A program made the translations under genes and the position numbers. A model generated the notes under the pieces. That model did no database searches. It was not told the DNA's origin and was given only the letters and a program-made list of their open reading frames with translations. Shown here piece by piece: positions 1 through 7,348 of a stretch of 64,000 nt of DNA. The DNA is taken from assembly GCA_025384855.1 (NCBI GenBank), contig JALAHT010000002.1:186001-250000 (forward strand). The letters are read 5' to 3'. Source of the stretch: Luteirhabdus salina. Lineage in GTDB: Bacteria > Bacteroidota > Bacteroidia > Flavobacteriales > Flavobacteriaceae. Within the stretch, counting starts at the first letter, position 1, and each line of letters begins with the position of its first letter.

Positions 1-232
1 AAACAAATCCCACGTTTCCGTCTTCACCATCGAATTCACGATGCATATCTGGATCGCGTTTCATCCAAGGCGACCATTCATCTTGATTCTTGATATATTT
101 TAGATAGTCGAAAACCGCTTTTTTATCACGCTTGATAACCATGCTTCGATTCACATCAAACTTCTTTGGTGCAATAAGCGCGAGAATTATTAGAAGAACA
201 ATAATTCCGATTAGAATGTATAAAAAAATCAT
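1..232 (-). CDS. SRPBCC-family membrane-anchored protein (5' part only)
   Basis: The N-terminal 77 residues are present and the rest runs off the window. The protein opens with one hydrophobic helix (about residues 2-22, rich in I and L). A segment reading FDVNRSMVIKRDKKAVFDYL then leads to DEWSPW, which resembles the first strand and helix of SRPBCC/polyketide-cyclase-like proteins that bind hydrophobic ligands. The ATG at 230-232 is the only sensible start. It lies 44 bases after trmH on the same strand, so the two may be co-transcribed. The ligand is unknown. The family call rests on the N-terminal pattern alone. Confidence 0.65.
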   Translation of the reverse strand, partial: MIFLYILIGIIVLLIILALIAPKKFDVNRSMVIKRDKKAVFDYLKYIKNQDEWSPWMKRDPDMHREFDGEDGNVGFV

Positions 233-276
233 ATTGGTTGGGTTTCAATGAAGCATCGTTGCTCCAACCATTGAAG

Positions 277-936
277 TTACGATTTTTTTTCTTCATTAAA
301 ACGCTGAATGATAGCGTCGGAGCTTTTGATAGTTTTTTTCATCCACTCCATTTCTATAGCTTGTTTTTCTGCTGAAGAAAGCTGCCAATCAACATCCAAT
401 TGTCGCATTTTGGTAACCAGATGCTGAAGGATAATCGCAGCCGAAACGGAAATATTCAAACTTTCGGTGAAGCCATACATCGGAATCTTCAAAAAACCGT
501 CCGCTCGTCGCATTACCTGATCGCTCAAGCCATCGCTCTCCTTTCCGAAGAATAAAGCACTTTTTTTGGTTGCATCAAATTCGTGAAGCAGTTGCGAGTC
601 GTTATGCGGAGTCGTCGCGATTATCTGATAGCCTTGCTCCTCTAATCGGTCCATACAATTCCCGATAGCGTCGTACCGATGTAAACTGACCCATTTTTGG
701 GCACCCATAGCGATCTCCTTATCGACACGCTTTCCTTTTAGCTCCTCCACTACATGCAAATCCTGAATACCAAATACATCGCAGGTGCGCATCACCGCAC
801 TGGTGTTGTGTAATTGGTACACATCCTCGGTAGCAACGGTAAAATGACGGGTTCGCTTATTCAACACTTCCTTAAGAAGTGCTTTTCTGCGGTCTGTTAA
901 ATAGGTTTGTAAGTATTGAAAAAGTTGCTGATCCAA
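277..936 (-). CDS. trmH: tRNA (guanosine-2'-O)-methyltransferase TrmH family (SpoU)
   Basis: This is a SAM-dependent 2'-O-ribose methyltransferase of the SPOUT superfamily, most likely modifying G18 in the tRNA D-loop. The three SpoU motifs are visible: motif 1 HNTSAVMRTCDVFG (residues 43-56, with N44 and R50), motif 2 FGKESDGLS (130-138) and motif 3 GFTESLNISVSAA (155-167, with N161), which form the knotted cofactor pocket. At 219 residues it has the length of stand-alone TrmH. It has no L30e-like RNA-binding domain of the kind found in RlmB, which favours a tRNA over a 23S rRNA target. It is divergent from the sirtuin gene, with 46 bases between start codons. Confidence 0.85.
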   Translation of the reverse strand: MDQQLFQYLQTYLTDRRKALLKEVLNKRTRHFTVATEDVYQLHNTSAVMRTCDVFGIQDLHVVEELKGKRVDKEIAMGAQKWVSLHRYDAIGNCMDRLEEQGYQIIATTPHNDSQLLHEFDATKKSALFFGKESDGLSDQVMRRADGFLKIPMYGFTESLNISVSAAIILQHLVTKMRQLDVDWQLSSAEKQAIEMEWMKKTIKSSDAIIQRFNEEKKS

Positions 937-982
937 AGGAAATAGGTATTTTTAGGTGACGAAGATATAAAAAAAGCATTTG

Positions 983-1654
983 ATGAAAATTGCAGTCCTA
1001 ACAGGTGCAGGTGTAAGTGCCGAAAGCGGAATCAAGACCTTTCGCGACAGTAATGGTTTATGGGAAAACCATGATATCATGGAAGTTGCTTCTCCCCAGG
1101 GTTTTGCAAAAAATCCAGAACTAGTACTCGATTTCTATAATAAACGACGAAAACAATTGAAGGAGGTCGACCCAAATCCAGCGCATCACACAATTGCCGA
1201 TTTGGAACAGGAGCATGAAGTGGTAGTCATCACCCAAAATGTTGATGACCTTCATGAACGGGCAGGAAGCTCAAAAGTGATCCATCTTCACGGGGAATTG
1301 AAGAAGGTGCGTAGTACCTTCGATGAAGACCTCATCTTAGATTGGGAAGACGATCTGAACATTGGCGATTTCTGCGAGCATAATCATCAACTTCGTCCAC
1401 ATATCGTTTGGTTTGGTGAAATGGTGCCCATGATGGAAGTCGCCATGCAAGAAGTGGCCAGTTGTGAAGCCTTAGTTATTGTAGGAACCTCGATGCAGGT
1501 ATATCCGGCTGCAGGTTTGAAAGAGTTTGCACCACCGCATGCCCCGATCTATTTTGTAGATCCGAATCCTTCCATTTATCCTTCACAGCGAATAAAAGTG
1601 TTTGCTGAAAACGCTTCCACAGGCGTTCCAAAAGTGGTCGAACAACTCGAATAA
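983..1654 (+). CDS. cobB: Sir2-family NAD-dependent protein deacylase (CobB-like)
   Basis: The sirtuin NAD-binding signature GAGVSAESGIKTFRDSNG lies at residues 8-25, TQNVDDLHERAG at 84-95, the catalytic His in HLHGE at 101-105, and GTSMQVYPAAG near the C-terminus. The expected product is an NAD-dependent lysine deacylase, possibly acting on short acyl groups as CobB does. The usual four-cysteine zinc knuckle is missing: between residues 105 and 140 only C131 remains, followed by two histidines. A TTG at 980 is in frame, but the ATG at 983 is preferred. The next gene begins 2 bases after the stop, implying co-translation. Confidence 0.85.
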   Translation: MKIAVLTGAGVSAESGIKTFRDSNGLWENHDIMEVASPQGFAKNPELVLDFYNKRRKQLKEVDPNPAHHTIADLEQEHEVVVITQNVDDLHERAGSSKVIHLHGELKKVRSTFDEDLILDWEDDLNIGDFCEHNHQLRPHIVWFGEMVPMMEVAMQEVASCEALVIVGTSMQVYPAAGLKEFAPPHAPIYFVDPNPSIYPSQRIKVFAENASTGVPKVVEQLE

Positions 1655-1656
1655 AA

Positions 1657-2223
1657 ATGGCCAACAGCGAACTACTTCAACAGATTAGCTATGCAAAAGC
1701 CTATCGCGAGAACCGCCTTGGAGCCGCAAAGTGGGTGCTCGCGCATCCTGAAACGTTTGGTGAATTGTTAGAATATTGCTACGATGACGATGACGAAAGA
1801 GCGTACAAAGCCACCTGGGTATTGGAATTTGTTTGTAAAGAAAAGTTGGATCTGCTCTATCCGCATTTCGATTATTTCTTCGAACACCTTCACACCCTGA
1901 CTACCGATCAATCCCTTAGACCGATGGCACATATTTGTGAAATGATCGTACTTCAGTATTACAAAAAGAAAGAAACTTCTATTCAGAAGTGCTTCACTCC
2001 TTTACACAAACAACAAATGACAGAATGCTGCTTCGATTGGTTGATCAGAGACCAAAAAGTGGCTTGTCAAGTAAGGGCTATGACCTGTTTGCAGTATCTA
2101 GGTACCGAAATAGATTGGATTCACCCTGAGTTAAAAAACATTCTTCAACAAAACCTACCCACCGGTAGTGCGGGCTATAAATCGAGGGGTAAAAAGATCC
2201 TGAAAAGCTTGTCGAAAAGCTAA
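1657..2223 (+). CDS. Conserved helical protein of unknown function upstream of purB
   Basis: I do not recognise a characterised family. The 188-residue product has no signal peptide or membrane segment. It looks all-helical, with several segments of HEAT-like spacing (for example ALVQ-type amphipathic helices around KATWVLEFVCKEKLD and MTCLQYLGTEIDW). It also carries an acidic patch, YDDDDERAY (about 47-55), and scattered cysteines. Homologues next to purB in flavobacteria are sometimes labelled adenylosuccinate lyase, but it shares none of that enzyme's motifs, so that name should not be carried over. It starts 2 bases after the sirtuin stop and sits 80 bases before purB. Confidence 0.6.
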   Translation: MANSELLQQISYAKAYRENRLGAAKWVLAHPETFGELLEYCYDDDDERAYKATWVLEFVCKEKLDLLYPHFDYFFEHLHTLTTDQSLRPMAHICEMIVLQYYKKKETSIQKCFTPLHKQQMTECCFDWLIRDQKVACQVRAMTCLQYLGTEIDWIHPELKNILQQNLPTGSAGYKSRGKKILKSLSKS

Positions 2224-2256
2224 GTGTTGCATATCAATTATACCTCTTAAAATCAC

Positions 2257-2264
2257 TATCTTTG
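2257..2264 (+). promoter_or_regulatory. Predicted -7 element (TATCTTTG) of purB
   Basis: An exact match to the Bacteroidota -7 consensus TAnnTTTG, 38 bases before the purB ATG. No well-placed -33 TTTG was seen; TTG at 2226-2228 is too far away. It implies that purB can be transcribed independently of the sirtuin genes. Confidence 0.5.
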
Positions 2265-2302
2265 CGGTTTTCAATTTGCAATAGCGACCAAAACCATTTA
2301 TT

Positions 2303-3646
2303 ATGTCGACTCACGCCCTTCAAGCCATTTCTCCAATCGACGGACGATATGCCTCCAAAACCGTATCCTTGGTACCTTATTTCTCGGAGGAAGCCTTAAT
2401 TAAGTACCGAATTCAGGTTGAAGTTGAATATTTTATAGCTTTGGTAGAGCAGCCATTGCCTCAGTTGAAGGATTTTGATAAAAGCCTTTTTGAAGACCTA
2501 CGCAGCCTTTATAAAGATTTCTCTATTGAAGACGCACAAACCGTGAAGGATACCGAAAAAGTGACCAACCACGATGTGAAGGCAGTTGAATATTTCATCA
2601 AAGGAAAGTTTGATGCGCTTGGGCTTCAGGAGTATAAGGAATTTATTCATTTTGGGCTCACGTCGCAAGACATCAACAACACGGCGATTCCGTTATCGTT
2701 GAAAGAGGCAATGAATTCGGTATACGTTCCGAATCTTTTGGAAGTGAAAAAGAAATTATCGGAATTGGCAAATGATTGGGCCGATGTTCCGATGCTGGCG
2801 CGAACACACGGACAACCTGCTTCTCCAACCCGATTAGGAAAGGAAATTTCGGTGTTCGTAAATAGAATTGAGGAGCAATTCGACTTATTGAACGATATTA
2901 AAAGTGCTGCGAAATTTGGTGGTGCTACGGGAAATTTCAACGCACATAAAGTGGCATATCCAAATATCGACTGGAAAGCTTTTGGAACCAAGTTCGTTCA
3001 GGAGAAACTGGGGCTTCACCATTCTTTCCCTACTACTCAAATTGAGCACTACGACCATATGGCGGCCTTGTTCGATTGTTTGAAACGTATCAATACTATC
3101 CTTATTGATTTGGATCGTGATATTTGGACCTATGTATCAATGGATTATTTCAAGCAAAAAATCAAAAAAGGGGAAGTGGGTTCAAGCGCCATGCCGCATA
3201 AAGTAAATCCTATCGATTTTGAGAACAGCGAAGGGAATCTAGGCATCGCAAATGCTATTTTTGAACACCTTTCGGGCAAGTTGCCTATTAGTCGTTTACA
3301 GCGCGATCTTACCGACAGTACGGTATTACGAAACATCGGCGTGCCGATTGGCCATACCCTAATCGGATTGCAAAGCACCTTAAAAGGCTTGAACAAATTG
3401 TTATTGAACAGATCGAAGTTTGAACAAGATCTTGAGAACAATTGGGCCGTAGTAGCGGAAGCCATTCAAACTATTCTTAGACGCGAGAATTATCCCAATC
3501 CATACGAAACCTTAAAAGGGTTGACGAGAACGAACGAAGCTATCAATCAAACTTCGATTGCTGATTTTATCGAAACCTTGGAGGTATCGGAGGAAGTGAA
3601 GAAGGAAATGCGAGCGATTACGCCTTCTAATTATACTGGGATATAG
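2303..3646 (+). CDS. purB: Adenylosuccinate lyase
   Basis: This enzyme cleaves SAICAR to AICAR and adenylosuccinate to AMP, releasing fumarate, so it acts twice in purine synthesis. It belongs to the fumarase/aspartase superfamily. The family signature SSAMPHKVNPIDFENSEGN begins near residue 293 and carries the flexible catalytic loop serine. ARTHGQPASPT (around 166-176) and TSQDINNTA (around 122) supply the other conserved active-site regions. The length of 447 residues is normal. A palindromic repeat follows the stop, and the downstream operon runs towards it. Confidence 0.96.
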   Translation: MSTHALQAISPIDGRYASKTVSLVPYFSEEALIKYRIQVEVEYFIALVEQPLPQLKDFDKSLFEDLRSLYKDFSIEDAQTVKDTEKVTNHDVKAVEYFIKGKFDALGLQEYKEFIHFGLTSQDINNTAIPLSLKEAMNSVYVPNLLEVKKKLSELANDWADVPMLARTHGQPASPTRLGKEISVFVNRIEEQFDLLNDIKSAAKFGGATGNFNAHKVAYPNIDWKAFGTKFVQEKLGLHHSFPTTQIEHYDHMAALFDCLKRINTILIDLDRDIWTYVSMDYFKQKIKKGEVGSSAMPHKVNPIDFENSEGNLGIANAIFEHLSGKLPISRLQRDLTDSTVLRNIGVPIGHTLIGLQSTLKGLNKLLLNRSKFEQDLENNWAVVAEAIQTILRRENYPNPYETLKGLTRTNEAINQTSIADFIETLEVSEEVKKEMRAITPSNYTGI

Positions 3647-3651
3647 TTTAC

Positions 3652-3710
3652 GTCAGGTCGAGCGCAGTCGAGACCTATTATAAAGTTCTCGACTGCGCTC
3701 GAACAGACAT
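3652..3710. repeat. Dispersed palindromic repeat, copy A
   Basis: Perfect 16-base inverted arms, TCGAGCGCAGTCGAGA at 3658-3673 and its complement at 3687-3702, separated by 13 bases. The flanks GTCAGG and AACAGACAT are shared with a second copy at 63761-63832. It fills the gap between two convergent genes. The element may act as a bidirectional transcription stop or an RNA 3' stabiliser in the manner of REP sequences; neither role is shown here. Confidence 0.85.
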
Positions 3711-3711
3711 T

Positions 3712-4296
3712 TTAATCTTCCGCTGGGAGGTTAATCTCTTGGCGTTTATCTCCTAGTTCCAACATATCACCTACACTTTTTAGTGAAGAAACATCAACAT
3801 CGCCTTCATCGATAGAACGCATCAACTGTATCATTTTATCGGGTTCCATATTATCGCCTATAAGTCGGAAAACGGCAAACCCACGTTCATTATCACTAGC
3901 AAACACAATCAATTCGTCGATTGCATCTTCTTCACCTACATACTTAAGGGTTGCGCCACGTTTGTTGGAGCCCATCTTCAGAAGAGTTTTGTATTTTTCT
4001 CCCTTCAGGATTTCCTTCAGCTTATCACGTTCGGCTGAGTAGTCGGTTCCGGTAGAATCATCCTTAATCGGGAAGGCCACTACATTAATTTTGTGGACCG
4101 TTTCCAGTACGGCTCGTTCCTCTGGTGAAAAGTTGCTGTTTTCGGATTCCAGCAAGCTAGTGGCAATATCTACCTTTAGAAAGGCATTGTCGTCTTGCTT
4201 TTCAACCAGGTATTCCTGCAGCGATTGTTGGTCGCTACAGGAAAACAAGGCTAAAAGGCTTGCAGTTAGTGGAATTAGTAGTCGGATAAGTGTCAT
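3712..4296 (-). CDS. DUF4252-family lipoprotein
   Basis: A signal peptide with lipobox LLALFSC (Cys20) predicts a 175-residue envelope lipoprotein. The body follows the DUF4252 pattern: alternating short strands and helices, including GFAVFRLIGDNMEPDKMIQL near residues 140-160 and an acidic C-terminus. The function of the family is not established. It is the last gene of a four-gene minus-strand operon, one base after a second DUF4252 gene and downstream of an ECF sigma factor gene, so it is probably expressed under that sigma factor. Confidence 0.75.
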   Translation of the reverse strand: MTLIRLLIPLTASLLALFSCSDQQSLQEYLVEKQDDNAFLKVDIATSLLESENSNFSPEERAVLETVHKINVVAFPIKDDSTGTDYSAERDKLKEILKGEKYKTLLKMGSNKRGATLKYVGEEDAIDELIVFASDNERGFAVFRLIGDNMEPDKMIQLMRSIDEGDVDVSSLKSVGDMLELGDKRQEINLPAED

Positions 4297-4297
4297 A

Positions 4298-4831
4298 TTA
4301 ATTCTTTTTATCGATATTCTTTAATTGGTCACTTCCCGGCACATCGAGATCTTTTGTAAGCTGCGATACCTTTTTCAGGTCTATATTTCCTGTGATGCTC
4401 ATAATAACGGTTTGGGTTTTTCCTTCCAATTCGCCCGTTAGGTGCATAAGCAGTTCGCTTACAAAATTATCGTCTTTTCCTTCTCTGGAATAAAACTTCA
4501 CATTCTTGCCGTCATCCTTCACTCGCATCAATTCGGAGAGCTTGGAGTTTTGGGAAACATAATCTTTTACGGCCAAATCCATTTCTGCGGCTACGGTAGG
4601 GTTATCGGTAGTGAAAATCTTTATGTTTTCTAGGCTATTGATTAGGGAAAGATATTCCTTGACCTCGGGATCGTCAGAATCGAAATCCATTTTGCTTAAT
4701 AGCTTGAACATATTTTTGGTGGCTACGAAGGAAGTCACATCGTCCTGATCCTCGAAACGGTCGAAGGCGTTTTGAGAGATTCCCGTGAAGGACAGTAGCC
4801 CAACGATTGTTATGATTGCTAACTTTTTCAT
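4298..4831 (-). CDS. DUF4252-family secreted protein
   Basis: A cleavable Sec signal (KKLAIITIVGLLSFTGISQ, residues 2-20) has no lipobox cysteine, so the mature protein should be free in the periplasm, unlike its lipoprotein neighbour. Residues 22-165 show the DUF4252 layout: a region around KVKFYSRE-like strands, then FVSELLMHLTGELEGKTQTV and a closing LKKVSQL helix. It is a distant paralogue of the next gene and lies one base from it. The pairing of one soluble and one lipid-anchored member suggests they work together, but no activity can be read from the sequence. Confidence 0.75.
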   Translation of the reverse strand: MKKLAIITIVGLLSFTGISQNAFDRFEDQDDVTSFVATKNMFKLLSKMDFDSDDPEVKEYLSLINSLENIKIFTTDNPTVAAEMDLAVKDYVSQNSKLSELMRVKDDGKNVKFYSREGKDDNFVSELLMHLTGELEGKTQTVIMSITGNIDLKKVSQLTKDLDVPGSDQLKNIDKKN

Positions 4832-4854
4832 TTTTATAAGTGTTTAAGTAAGGG

Positions 4855-5295
4855 TTATTTTAAAATTTTCTTTGTCGTGGTATTGAATTCGTCGATGTAG
4901 GTAAGCTCTTCGGCACCTTCATTAAAGTTCATCGAGATCTGCTGAAGGGCTGCCTTTGTTTTTTCAAAAGCTGCCAAGGCTTCTTGTTCCTCTTGCGTGA
5001 GACCTTGATTAGCATTTGTGAAGACATATCCTGCGACTCCGATAGCGATAACAGCCGAAGCTGCGATACTAAGCCACCACCGTCGTTGCGCAATCAACGG
5101 TTTGGGCAATTCAATTTCTTGTTGTGAACATTCTTTATGTGCTTGCTCGAACGCTTGGAACATGGGAGCGTAACTTTCCAAGTGCGGTGCTACGGTTTCG
5201 TTCGAGAAATACTCTCGAAGCTGCTGTTCCTCTTGTATGGTTGTAGTGCCTTCGAAGTAGGCATCTAACAACATTTCAATTTTATTTGATTCCAT
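4855..5295 (-). CDS. Single-pass membrane protein, candidate anti-sigma or sigma-linked factor
   Basis: This 146-residue protein has a soluble N-terminal part (about 1-72, helical, acidic), one membrane helix (RRWWLSIAASAVIAIGVAGYV, roughly 72-92) and a short helical outer part. That is the layout of membrane anti-sigma factors, and the gene overlaps the end of the ECF sigma gene by 14 bases, as anti-sigma genes often do. I see no zinc-binding HxxxCxxC motif, so it would not be a ZAS-type factor. The role is inferred from position and topology only. Confidence 0.65.
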   Translation of the reverse strand: MESNKIEMLLDAYFEGTTTIQEEQQLREYFSNETVAPHLESYAPMFQAFEQAHKECSQQEIELPKPLIAQRRWWLSIAASAVIAIGVAGYVFTNANQGLTQEEQEALAAFEKTKAALQQISMNFNEGAEELTYIDEFNTTTKKILK

Positions 5296-5788
5296 AGTTG
5301 TATTGTTTTTTTAACGCTTCCCGAACGGTCTTACGTGCTCTGGAAAGATTTACGCGTATAGCGGTTTCATTACTATCCAACATTTTGGCGATTTCGGCAA
5401 ACTCATACTGCTCTACATCTCGTAACTGCAGTACAATTCGCTGTGTTTCCGGTAAGGTTTCCATAATCTCGAAAACCATATTTACCCCGTCACGTGCTTC
5501 TACTTTTCGTTCCACATTATCGCTATGCTCATAATTTGAGTGTACGATCTTTAGGTTTCCTGCCTGCTTCGAGCGAAGTCGATCCAAACAATAATTCTTA
5601 GTCATCGTGACCGCAAATGCCTCTGGGTTATCGTATTTTGAGATTTTTTGTTTTCCTTTCCATAATTTCAAATACACTTCCTGAACAGCATCTTCTGCTT
5701 CATCACGAGACACAAGAATTCTTTTCGCAAGCCGAAACAGCTTATCCTTATAGGGCATTACCGTTTTTAAAAATTCGCTTTGTGTCAT
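5282..5788 (-). CDS. ECF-type RNA polymerase sigma factor
   Basis: This 168-residue sigma-70 family protein has only regions 2 and 4. Region 2 covers about residues 8-75, including DEAEDAVQEVYLKLW and the DNA-melting stretch ending in YCLDRLRSK. Region 4 covers about 105-160, with LPETQRIVLQLRDVEQYEF and the helix-turn-helix EIAKMLDSNETAIRVNLSRA. An open frame continues upstream to 5878, but a predicted promoter lies at 5836-5861, so the ATG at 5786-5788 (MTQSEFLK) is the likely start. It heads the operon with the membrane protein and two DUF4252 genes. The promoter type suggests autoregulation. Confidence 0.88.
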   Translation of the reverse strand: MTQSEFLKTVMPYKDKLFRLAKRILVSRDEAEDAVQEVYLKLWKGKQKISKYDNPEAFAVTMTKNYCLDRLRSKQAGNLKIVHSNYEHSDNVERKVEARDGVNMVFEIMETLPETQRIVLQLRDVEQYEFAEIAKMLDSNETAIRVNLSRARKTVREALKKQYNYGIK

Positions 5789-5835
5789 TTTGGTGGTTGT
5801 TTCAGAAACCTTTTTAAGGTCGCTTCTACAATTAC

Positions 5836-5861
5836 GACGAACCACATGATTATTTGTTACA
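5836..5861 (-). promoter_or_regulatory. Predicted ECF sigma promoter of the sigma/DUF4252 operon
   Basis: Read on the minus strand, TGTAAC (5861-5856), a 16-base spacer and CGTC (5839-5836) form a typical ECF promoter (-35 with AAC, -10 with CGTC). Transcription would begin about 40 bases before the ATG at 5788. The same box with the same spacing and TTCGTC context occurs at 22409-22434, and a 17-base variant at 34199-34225. Confidence 0.65.
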
Positions 5862-5949
5862 TCGCAATTTGAAGGCAAGTATTACAATAAAGAAATAAAT
5901 TGGTAGTTTTACGCATAGATTACTCTTAATAGCTTAATTCCACAGTATT

Positions 5950-7344
5950 TTGAAAAAGAAACTCGTTTTACTCCTTCTCATTGTTAGTACACTCTTTGCA
6001 TCATGTTTTGAAGACAATGACGATACTATCGCTTCCGCCTCTACGCAGGATATTCAGGATTTTATATATCGCGGCCTTAATTTCTTCTACCTATATAAAA
6101 GCGACACCCCAGAACTGGCGAATGATGCTTTTGCGAATGAAACTGAAAAAAATGATTTTTTAAGTTCTTTCGAAACACCGGAATCCCTATTCGACTATTT
6201 GAAATCGGATCAGGATCGATTCAGCATCCTGGTACCGGACTATATTGAATTAGAAAATTCGCTTAATGGTATTTCCCTAAGTAACGGAATGGAGTTCGGA
6301 CTCGTTTTCGAGCCCAACAGCGACACTAATTTGTTTGGGTATGTTCGATACGTACTACCCAACACAGATGCAGAAGCCAAGAACGTGATGCGCGGAATGA
6401 TCTTTACCACTGTGGATGGCGAACAACTGACCGTAAATAATAGAGTTGAATTGCTTTCACGCGATAGTTATACTATTGGACTGGCCAACTACGATGGCAA
6501 TACCCTAACGCCTACCGGTGAAACTATAGCGCTAACAAAACAACAGTATACCGAGAATCCTGTCTTCAAAGCTGAAACCTTAACCGTGGATGGAATAAAA
6601 GTCGGCTATTTGATGTACAATTCCTTTACTCGCGATTTCGACAGTGAACTAAATGCTGCTTTTGCCCAATTCCAGGCAGAAGGTGTAACTGAGTTGGTTC
6701 TCGACCTGCGATACAATGGCGGTGGAGCGGTTGAAACAGCTGTTGACCTTTGTAGTATGATTACGGGACAATTTAATGGAGATATTCTGTATACGGAGGA
6801 ATGGAATGCCGATAGACAACAGCAATATGCCGAACCAGGGGTTTTCGATTCGTCGATTAGCAATGGGGAAGCTATCAATAGCCTTCAGTTAATGAACCTA
6901 TATGTTATTGCCACACGCAATACTGCATCTGCAAGTGAACTGGTCATAAATGGTCTAAACCCATATATCAATGTAACTCAAGTGGGTACCAATACACGGG
7001 GTAAGTATCAGGCCTCTTTTATTTTATATGATGCACCAGCGCCTAATTTTTCACGTAGCGAAGCAAACCCCGGCCATACCTACGCCATGCTTCCCTTGGT
7101 TTTTAAAACGGCAAATAGTTTGGGTAACACCGACTATGACGATGGCCTAGAGCCCGACTTTGGAATAGGTGAGGACTATGCCAACCTTGGAACATTGGGT
7201 AGTCCGAATGAGCCTTTGTTGGAAGCCGCATTAGGAATTATTACCGGTAGAAGGCCATCGATTTCACAACCTTCCTACCTAACTGAACTTGAAGGCCGAA
7301 AATCGCTTCTACCGGATTATCAAATTATGTGGGCAGAGAAATAA
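5950..7344 (+). CDS. S41-family (C-terminal processing type) serine protease lipoprotein
   Basis: A lipobox LFASC (Cys19) follows a short hydrophobic signal, so this should be an outer-membrane or periplasmic lipoprotein. The tail-specific protease core is clear. VTELVLDLRYNGGGAVETA is the conserved strand-turn near residue 245-263. NTASASELV (324-332) supplies the nucleophile, probably S329. NTRGK supplies the general base K352. A PDZ-like region precedes the core. The start is a TTG at 5950; no upstream ATG is available and the signal peptide begins exactly there. The substrate is unknown. It is convergent with the B12 receptor gene. Confidence 0.85.
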   Translation: MKKKLVLLLLIVSTLFASCFEDNDDTIASASTQDIQDFIYRGLNFFYLYKSDTPELANDAFANETEKNDFLSSFETPESLFDYLKSDQDRFSILVPDYIELENSLNGISLSNGMEFGLVFEPNSDTNLFGYVRYVLPNTDAEAKNVMRGMIFTTVDGEQLTVNNRVELLSRDSYTIGLANYDGNTLTPTGETIALTKQQYTENPVFKAETLTVDGIKVGYLMYNSFTRDFDSELNAAFAQFQAEGVTELVLDLRYNGGGAVETAVDLCSMITGQFNGDILYTEEWNADRQQQYAEPGVFDSSISNGEAINSLQLMNLYVIATRNTASASELVINGLNPYINVTQVGTNTRGKYQASFILYDAPAPNFSRSEANPGHTYAMLPLVFKTANSLGNTDYDDGLEPDFGIGEDYANLGTLGSPNEPLLEAALGIITGRRPSISQPSYLTELEGRKSLLPDYQIMWAEK

Positions 7345-7348
7345 GTTT

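Noticed and set aside
5789-5878. Longer start (30 more residues) for the ECF sigma factor
   Set aside because: The extra part covers the predicted -10 box at 5836-5839 and does not resemble sigma region 2; the ATG at 5788 fits the family.
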